A DNA stretch of 11,335 bases from contig JAWLBW010000138.1 of assembly GCA_041687475.1 (NCBI GenBank), forward strand, positions 1-11,335, in the 5' to 3' direction. A program made the position numbers and the translations under genes. Origin of the DNA: JAWLBW01 sp041687475. GTDB lineage: Bacteria; J088; JAWLBW01. Shown here piece by piece: positions 1 to 4,133 of this stretch. Position 1 is the first letter of the stretch. Each line of letters opens with the position of its first letter. The notes under the pieces were generated by a model. It was not told the origin of the DNA and ran no database searches. It was given only the letters and a program-made list of their open reading frames with translations.

Positions 1-563
1 GCGCGAATGCGGGCCTCGTGAACGAGCAGCGAACATACGGCCGCAATGAAAACCGCGCTGTTCATGAGCGGGCTCACCTGCGGGGCGCCCGTCAAAGCAT
101 GCGCCGCTGCCCAGACAGCCACAATGAAAACATTGGTTCCGGCCAGCCAGAGGCGCGAAAGAAACAACGATCCGGCTGCCATGAGAACGAGAACGAAGGG
201 CAGCGCGTGCCCCTGATCGAAGCCCCAGGCCGTCAACAATCCGTGGTGAAGGGGAACCGGAGCGACGAGGGCAAGGGCCAGCAGGTGCGCGTGCCGTGAC
301 GCGCAGGCCTTCATCGCAAGCAGCGAAGCCGCTCCGAAGTAAAGGGCCGCCGTGACCGCAGCCAACAGAAGCGGGGCCCCACGCACCTCGGGCGCAATGC
401 CGACGGCATACACACAGAAGAGGGCCGCATAGAGGCAACCCAACACCATGGCTATGCGCGGCAGCACGGCCATGACCATACGGTCGAAGCCGACCCGACC
501 GCCATCGTTCGTCGACGTTGCCGGTGCGCTGTGTTCGTCCTCAGGAAGAGGCCGTTCCGGCAT
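1..563 (-). CDS. Six-helix integral membrane protein, N-terminal part only (probable sensor domain)
   Basis: This gene leaves the window at its left edge, so only 187 codons and two further bases are visible. The ATG at 563 follows an AAGGGGAAGG purine tract on the minus strand, and the frame stays open to the edge. The first ~30 residues are polar. About six hydrophobic segments follow (near residues 34-56, 63-85, 91-107, 119-137, 142-157 and 166-182), separated by short loops. The visible end turns charged (VHEARIR), as at the start of a cytoplasmic linker helix. Membrane blocks of this kind often precede histidine kinase or GGDEF modules, so a sensor protein is my inference; no catalytic motif is visible. 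A plain transporter or uncharacterised membrane protein remains possible. It lies downstream of the CoA-binding gene on the same strand, separated by 184 bases. Confidence is high that it is coding and low on function. Confidence 0.8.
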   Translation of the reverse strand, partial: MPERPLPEDEHSAPATSTNDGGRVGFDRMVMAVLPRIAMVLGCLYAALFCVYAVGIAPEVRGAPLLLAAVTAALYFGAASLLAMKACASRHAHLLALALVAPVPLHHGLLTAWGFDQGHALPFVLVLMAAGSLFLSRLWLAGTNVFIVAVWAAAHALTGAPQVSPLMNSAVFIAAVCSLLVHEARIR

Positions 564-747
564 GTTCCTTCCCCTTGCGAGCCTCTGAATCACGTGAACA
601 GAGAGGGCAACGCAAAGATCCCTCAACCGGTGCGCTGCATACCTAACGCATCGCGTCAAGGCAAATCTAACCTACTTCACGGGAAATAGCAAGGTGCTTC
701 GCTCGGAAGGCGATTTCAGGTCCGACCGTAAGAGTTGAGAACGGCAG
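564..747. other. Intergenic stretch, no gene seen
   Basis: These 184 bases lie between two minus-strand genes. I see no convincing reading frame and no hairpin with a T-run that would end the upstream gene. A TTGACG -35-like hexamer (minus strand, 654-659) has no matching -10 at 16-18 bases. An 8-base palindrome TCACGTGA sits at 590-597, 26 bases before the start codon of the left gene, and could be an operator half-site pair, but such palindromes occur by chance. Confidence 0.4.
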
Positions 748-1176
748 TCAATAAAGAAGGGCCGCGTGTTCGATTTTCAGGCACCGATCCTGAATGACAT
801 CGACCCCCTCGCCGATAAGCCGGGCGGCGGCTTCGGCGTTGCTGATGCCCATCTGCATCCAGAACAACGGCGCCGGCCGCTTCAACGCCTGTTCAGCTAC
901 CGGATAAATGTCGACGGATCGCCGGAAGACGTCGATGATGTCGATGTGTATGGAATCGGGAACCGAGAGCAGATCGGGGTAGACCTCTTCGCCGAGAATG
1001 CGTCCCTCGGCCTTCGGATTTACCGGAATGATGCGGTAGCCGGCACGCTGCATGTAGGCGCTTACCCCATGGCTCGGCTTGTAGGAGTCGGGTGAGAGGC
1101 CGACGACGGCAATGGTCTTCGCCTCTTTCAGATGGGCACGTATGGCCTCGGTGTCTCGCGAAATGTCGGCTGCCAC
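748..1176 (-). CDS. YccU-type CoA-binding protein
   Basis: A 142-residue protein of the small Rossmann-fold CoA-binding family typified by E. coli YccU, related to the nucleotide-binding domain of succinyl-CoA synthetase. The start is a GTG at 1176, chosen because an AAAGGAGAG ribosome site lies just upstream and the family homology begins there; the frame is open much further upstream, but that part overlaps the preceding gene. Visible family features are the beta-strand and glycine turn TIAVVGLSPD (residues 21-30), KPSHGVS at 33-39, the PVNPK strand at 51-55, the WMQMGISN block at 106-113, and the hallmark C-terminal DRCLKIEH (130-137). Length is normal for the family. The biochemical role is unknown; CoA binding is known for members, a reaction is not. 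It follows the Yip1-family gene by 23 bases, so the two are probably co-transcribed. Confidence 0.88.
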   Translation of the reverse strand: MAADISRDTEAIRAHLKEAKTIAVVGLSPDSYKPSHGVSAYMQRAGYRIIPVNPKAEGRILGEEVYPDLLSVPDSIHIDIIDVFRRSVDIYPVAEQALKRPAPLFWMQMGISNAEAAARLIGEGVDVIQDRCLKIEHAALLY

Positions 1177-1199
1177 GACGCCTTCTCTCCTTTCGAATA

Positions 1200-1700
1200 T
1201 CAGAACGTCAACCAGGCCACGAGCACAGTCTGCAGCACCCAACCGATGACAGCCACGCCGAAGGCCCGCGCCGTGCTCGCATAGTCCAATGCCTGTCTTA
1301 CCGCGATGACCATGGCCACGAGCATCCACACCACGGCTACGGCGTACACAAGCGGCCCCAACAGCGGCACGGCACCGAAAACCCGCAGCAGCCCCGGCGA
1401 AGCGGCAAACCCGATGGTACGCAGCAGCTCGCCGAGGGTCGCCCGGGTCTGCGGTTCGGGAAAGACGCGCGACCCGATGATCCACGTCAGAAACGCCCAG
1501 ACAAGCCACGACGCCAACGCGCCCAGCATGCCCCAGAACAGGTTGTCGAGGCCATGTTCGGCCGCACCGATACCGGCCGCCACGCTCGACAGCACGACCA
1601 CGGCAACAGCCTGACCCAACGCCGACTCGTCGGCCTCGACCTCTTCATACAGCTCGGCACGCAGCCGGGCGGCATCTACCATTCGTGAAACGAAACTCAT
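1200..1700 (-). CDS. Yip1-family multi-pass membrane protein
   Basis: A 166-residue integral membrane protein. The ATG at 1700 is preferred over a longer in-frame start because an AAGGTGAG ribosome site precedes it and a TATAAT box lies 20 bases before it, so longer starts would fall at or before the promoter. The N-terminus (residues 1-29) is amphipathic and acidic, with the RAELYEEVEAD segment typical of bacterial Yip1-domain proteins. About five hydrophobic segments follow, near residues 30-48, 53-76, 95-115, 116-133 and 146-165. The family is named after yeast Yip1, a membrane-trafficking factor, but the bacterial members have no settled function. It heads a two-gene unit with the CoA-binding protein 23 bases downstream. 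Family assignment is from overall pattern rather than a catalytic motif, so it is moderately sure. Confidence 0.75.
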   Translation of the reverse strand: MSFVSRMVDAARLRAELYEEVEADESALGQAVAVVVLSSVAAGIGAAEHGLDNLFWGMLGALASWLVWAFLTWIIGSRVFPEPQTRATLGELLRTIGFAASPGLLRVFGAVPLLGPLVYAVAVVWMLVAMVIAVRQALDYASTARAFGVAVIGWVLQTVLVAWLTF

Positions 1701-1719
1701 GTGCTCACCTTCGGCTTGC

Positions 1720-1725
1720 ATTATA
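1720..1725 (-). promoter_or_regulatory. -10 box (TATAAT) for the Yip1/CoA-binding unit
   Basis: A perfect TATAAT on the minus strand, 20 bases before the ATG at 1700. It would give a leader of roughly a dozen bases that still holds the ribosome site. No TTGACA-like hexamer lies at 16-18 bases; the spacer is GC-rich and contains GGGC-CGA-GCCC (1728-1738). Its position between the mutase terminator and the next gene supports it as a real start of transcription. Confidence 0.55.
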
Positions 1726-1775
1726 GCGGGCCGAGCCCTTCGCGGGGTAGTGCGGCGCACAGGAAACGTACGGGG

Positions 1776-1821
1776 GGAGAAAAGAAAAAGCGAACCCTTT
1801 CCCCATGGGGAAAAGGTTCGC
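1776..1821 (-). terminator. Intrinsic terminator after the mutase gene
   Basis: On the minus strand, 15-base arms (1807-1821 and 1790-1804) pair around an AT centre with one mismatch (GCGAACC[C/T]TTTCCCC). They are followed directly by CTTTTTCTTTTC (about 1779-1790). A strong stem followed by a T-rich tract is a classic Rho-independent terminator. It starts 29 bases after the mutase stop codon and separates that transcript from the Yip1 unit. Confidence 0.85.
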
Positions 1822-1849
1822 CCTTGAACCGTGGTCCGGAGCGCGAAGC

Positions 1850-3523
1850 TCAGAGAACGACGTTTTCCTGGTACGCGCCGAAAACGCCCCGCAGGCTGTT
1901 GCTGATTTCGCCGAGCGAAGCGTACACCCGCACCGCGTCGAGAATCTTGGGCATCAGATTGTCGTTGCCCCGGGCCGCCTTCTCCAGCGCGGCCAGCGCG
2001 TTCTGAACGGCGAGATTGTCACGTTCTTCCTTGACCTTACGCAGCTTGGCCACCTGGTGGCGCTCCAGCTCGGGGTCGATGCGCAACAGGTCTTCGGGGG
2101 GTTTCTCGTTTTCGACGCGATATTTGTTCACGCCGACGATAACGCGGTCCATCGACTCGATTTCACGCTGATAGCGGTAGGCCGCGTCCTGAATTTCCTT
2201 CTGCGGGTAGCCCTTTTCGATGGCGTGCACCATACCGCCGAGCTCGTCGATCTTTTCGATGTAGGCCATGGCCCGTTTCTCGATCTGCTCGGTCATGTAC
2301 TCGATGGTGTACGAACCGGCCAGCGGGTCGATGGTGTTGGCCACGCCCGACTCTTCGGCAATGATCTGCTGGGTTCGCAGGGCAATGGTAACCGACTCTT
2401 CGGTCGGAAGCGCGAGGGCTTCGTCGCGCGAGTTGGTGTGCAGGCTCTGCGTGCCGCCGAGCACCGAGGCAAGGGCCTGCAGCGTGACTCGCACGATGTT
2501 GTTGTTGGGCTGCTGGGCCGTCAGGGACGAACCGGCGGTCTGCGAGTGGAAGCGCAGCTTCAGGCTGGCCGGCTTCTTCGCGCGGAAGCGCTCCTTCATG
2601 ATGCGGGCCCACAGGCGACGCGCCGCGCGGAACTTGGCAATCTCTTCGAGAAAATCGTTGTGCACGTTGAAGAAGAAAGCCAACCGGGGTGCAAACTCGT
2701 CGATGTCTAGTCCGGCGCGCAGGGCGGCTTCGGTGTAGGTAATGCCGTCGGCCAGGGTAAAGGCCACTTCCTGCACGGCCGTCGAACCGGCTTCGCGAAT
2801 GTGGTAACCCGAAATCGAAATCGTGTTCCAACGGGGCACGTGCTGGGCGCAGTAGCCGAAAATATCGGTAATGATGCGCAGCGAGCCATCGGGTGGGTAA
2901 ATGTAGGTTCCCCGCGCCATGTACTCTTTCAGAATGTCATTCTGAATCGTTCCCGTGAGCTTGTCCGACGAAACGCCCTGCTTTTCGCCCACCGCAATGT
3001 ACAGGGCCAGCAGAATCGACGCAGTGGCGTTGATGGTCATGCTGGTCGAAACCTTGTCGAGCGGAATGCCGTCGAACAGGGTTTCCATATCGGCCAGGGT
3101 ATCGATGGCGACGCCTACGCGTCCCACTTCGCCGGCGGCCATGGCGCTGTCGGAGTCATGCCCCATCTGCGTCGGCAGATCGAAGGCGACCGAAAGGCCC
3201 GTCGTGCCGTTTTCGAGAAGATAGCGATAGCGCTTGTTCGACTCTTCGGCGGTACCGAAGCCGGCGTACTGCCGCATCGTCCACAAACGGCCGCGGTACA
3301 TGGTGGGCTGTACGCCGCGGGTGTAGGGGTACTCGCCCGGAAAGTTGAGGTCGCGCTCGTAGTCGACGCCTTCGACGTCGCCCGGCGTGAATACCCGCTT
3401 GTACGGAATATCCGACGTCGTCACGAAGTCTTTCTTGCGTTCCGGAGCGCGTTCCAGCGCCTTGGCGACGCTCTTTTCTTCCCACTCCTGCTGCGCTTTT
3501 CTGATGTCGTTGTTGTCGCTCAC
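1850..3523 (-). CDS. mcmA: Methylmalonyl-CoA mutase, catalytic (large) subunit
   Basis: Catalyses the adenosylcobalamin-dependent rearrangement between (R)-methylmalonyl-CoA and succinyl-CoA, in propionate, odd-chain fatty acid and branched amino acid metabolism. The 557 residues cover only the TIM-barrel substrate domain. The C-terminal B12-binding domain (DxHxxG motif) of the single-chain ~700-residue enzymes is absent, as in two-subunit mutases. Aligned by eye to the Propionibacterium enzyme, Tyr86 (in RQYAGF), Gln194 (TIQND), Arg204 (YMARGTYIYP) and His241 (SGYH) match Tyr89, Gln197, Arg207 and His244. Tyr and Arg at those sites are the methylmalonyl-specific pair; isobutyryl-CoA mutases carry Phe and Gln. 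Start is GTG at 3523 with GAGAGG (3530-3535) upstream. No small subunit, epimerase or MeaB-type chaperone is in the window. It has its own promoter region and terminator, so it is probably monocistronic. Confidence 0.95.
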   Translation of the reverse strand: MSDNNDIRKAQQEWEEKSVAKALERAPERKKDFVTTSDIPYKRVFTPGDVEGVDYERDLNFPGEYPYTRGVQPTMYRGRLWTMRQYAGFGTAEESNKRYRYLLENGTTGLSVAFDLPTQMGHDSDSAMAAGEVGRVGVAIDTLADMETLFDGIPLDKVSTSMTINATASILLALYIAVGEKQGVSSDKLTGTIQNDILKEYMARGTYIYPPDGSLRIITDIFGYCAQHVPRWNTISISGYHIREAGSTAVQEVAFTLADGITYTEAALRAGLDIDEFAPRLAFFFNVHNDFLEEIAKFRAARRLWARIMKERFRAKKPASLKLRFHSQTAGSSLTAQQPNNNIVRVTLQALASVLGGTQSLHTNSRDEALALPTEESVTIALRTQQIIAEESGVANTIDPLAGSYTIEYMTEQIEKRAMAYIEKIDELGGMVHAIEKGYPQKEIQDAAYRYQREIESMDRVIVGVNKYRVENEKPPEDLLRIDPELERHQVAKLRKVKEERDNLAVQNALAALEKAARGNDNLMPKILDAVRVYASLGEISNSLRGVFGAYQENVVL

Positions 3524-3555
3524 GGGTAGCCTCTCGTCGAACGAAAAAAAATCCC

Positions 3556-3561
3556 ATTGTA
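3556..3561 (-). promoter_or_regulatory. Candidate -10 box (TACAAT) for the mutase gene
   Basis: TACAAT on the minus strand, five of six bases matching consensus, 32 bases before the GTG start. It would give a leader of about 25 bases that begins near a run of eight T (3544-3551) and includes the GAGAGG ribosome site. No TTGACA-like -35 is present at normal spacing; that position is taken by the TTCACTAGTGAA palindrome, as would fit an activator- or repressor-controlled promoter. Confidence 0.5.
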
Positions 3562-3572
3562 CTAGGAATCGC

Positions 3573-3612
3573 GTGAATTCACTAGTGAAAGGGCGCCCTG
3601 CATGCCCTCGAG
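3573..3612. promoter_or_regulatory. Cluster of overlapping palindromes upstream of the mutase gene
   Basis: Forty bases hold GTGAATTCAC (3573-3582), overlapping TTCACTAGTGAA (3578-3589), then AGGGCGCCCT (3590-3599), GCATGC (3600-3605) and CTCGAG (3607-3612). The first two make three half-sites, GTGAA-TTCAC-TA-GTGAA. They cover the -35 region of the putative mutase promoter, where an operator for a dimeric regulator would sit. A regulator is inferred only; I do not recognise the site as that of a named protein. Confidence 0.45.
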
Positions 3613-3646
3613 CAGCAGGTATCCGTCAGTGTGGAATCGTCAGGGT

Positions 3647-3671
3647 GAATTTTCTCAAGCAGAGAAAATTC
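3647..3671. repeat. Perfect 10-base inverted repeat directly after ridA
   Basis: GAATTTTCTC and GAGAAAATTC pair around the loop AAGCA, starting one base after the ridA-like stop codon. It would fold as a hairpin in the minus-strand transcript, but the stem is AT-rich and no T-run follows, so it is not a classic intrinsic terminator. It may protect the 3' end of the mRNA or act as a weak terminator. The 148-base gap to the mutase gene contains this hairpin, the palindrome cluster and the mutase promoter. Confidence 0.55.
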
Positions 3672-4133
3672 TCAGAGTGAAATCTCAAAGATGAAATCGA
3701 TTTCGACCGAAGCGTCGAGCGGAAGCTCGTTGGCGCCGACCGCCGTACGCGCATGCCGGCCGCACTCGCCGAAGATTTCGACCAGCAGATCGCTGGCCCC
3801 GTTGGCCACGAGCGGCTGTTTCGTGAAACCCGGCGCCGAATTGACATGGGCGCCCAGTCGTACCACCCGGGTTACCCGGTCAAGCCCCACCATGTCGTCG
3901 ACAACGGCCAGCGCATTCAACACGCACTGGCGGGCCGCCCGCGCGGCCTCTTCCGGCGCATGGCCGCCCTCGCCCACCTTGCCTGTCAGCTGCAGCTTAC
4001 CGTCACGCAGCGGAAGCTGGCCGGCGACGAAAATCAGATTGCCGCTGCGTACCGCGGGCACATAATTACCGGCGGGCGACGGGGCGGGCGGAAGCCCGAG
4101 ACCCAACTCTTCGATACGGGTGCGAATCTTCAT
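3672..4133 (-). CDS. RidA/YjgF/UK114-family protein
   Basis: RidA proteins hydrolyse reactive enamine/imine intermediates released by PLP enzymes, usually as cytoplasmic trimers with active sites between subunits. This 153-residue member belongs to the longer branch with VNSAPGF (98-103), NGASDLLVE (111-119) and GRHARTAVG (125-133), unlike the ~128-residue E. coli RidA. The arginine that binds substrate carboxylate in archetypal RidA appears to be kept as Arg129, and the catalytic-region glutamate as Glu144; the cysteine two residues after the arginine in classic RidA is Ala here. Deaminase activity is therefore plausible but not shown. The ATG overlaps the stop codon of the upstream 925-residue gene as ATGA, with only a weak GAGG nearby, which suggests translational coupling. 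A hairpin follows its stop. Confidence 0.9.
   Translation of the reverse strand: MKIRTRIEELGLGLPPAPSPAGNYVPAVRSGNLIFVAGQLPLRDGKLQLTGKVGEGGHAPEEAARAARQCVLNALAVVDDMVGLDRVTRVVRLGAHVNSAPGFTKQPLVANGASDLLVEIFGECGRHARTAVGANELPLDASVEIDFIFEISL

Noticed and set aside
404..480. Antisense small frames in the left 600 bases
   Set aside because: The minus-strand membrane protein, with a start codon, ribosome site and six hydrophobic helices, explains this stretch; the plus-strand frames are Arg/Gly/Asn-rich shadows.
748..1176. The CoA-binding protein as the missing B12-binding subunit of the mutase
   Set aside because: It has the YccU hallmark DRCLKIEH and a Rossmann CoA-binding start, and lacks the DxHxxG cobalamin motif.
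748..1509. Longer 253-codon version of the CoA-binding protein
   Set aside because: The extra N-terminal part overlaps the Yip1-family gene antisense-free but out of frame and has no homology-like features; the GTG at 1176 has a ribosome site and gives the family length.
1805..2710. A 301-codon plus-strand frame opposite the mutase gene
   Set aside because: It lies wholly opposite the conserved mutase barrel and has no ribosome site or family features; it starts inside the mutase terminator hairpin.
3540..3625. Vector polylinker inserted in the assembly
   Set aside because: The cluster of restriction sites is suspicious and short matches to cloning-vector style sequence exist, but flanking bases join smoothly to a plausible promoter and gene on each side and no longer vector sequence is visible. 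Kept as a caution in the findings, not as a call.
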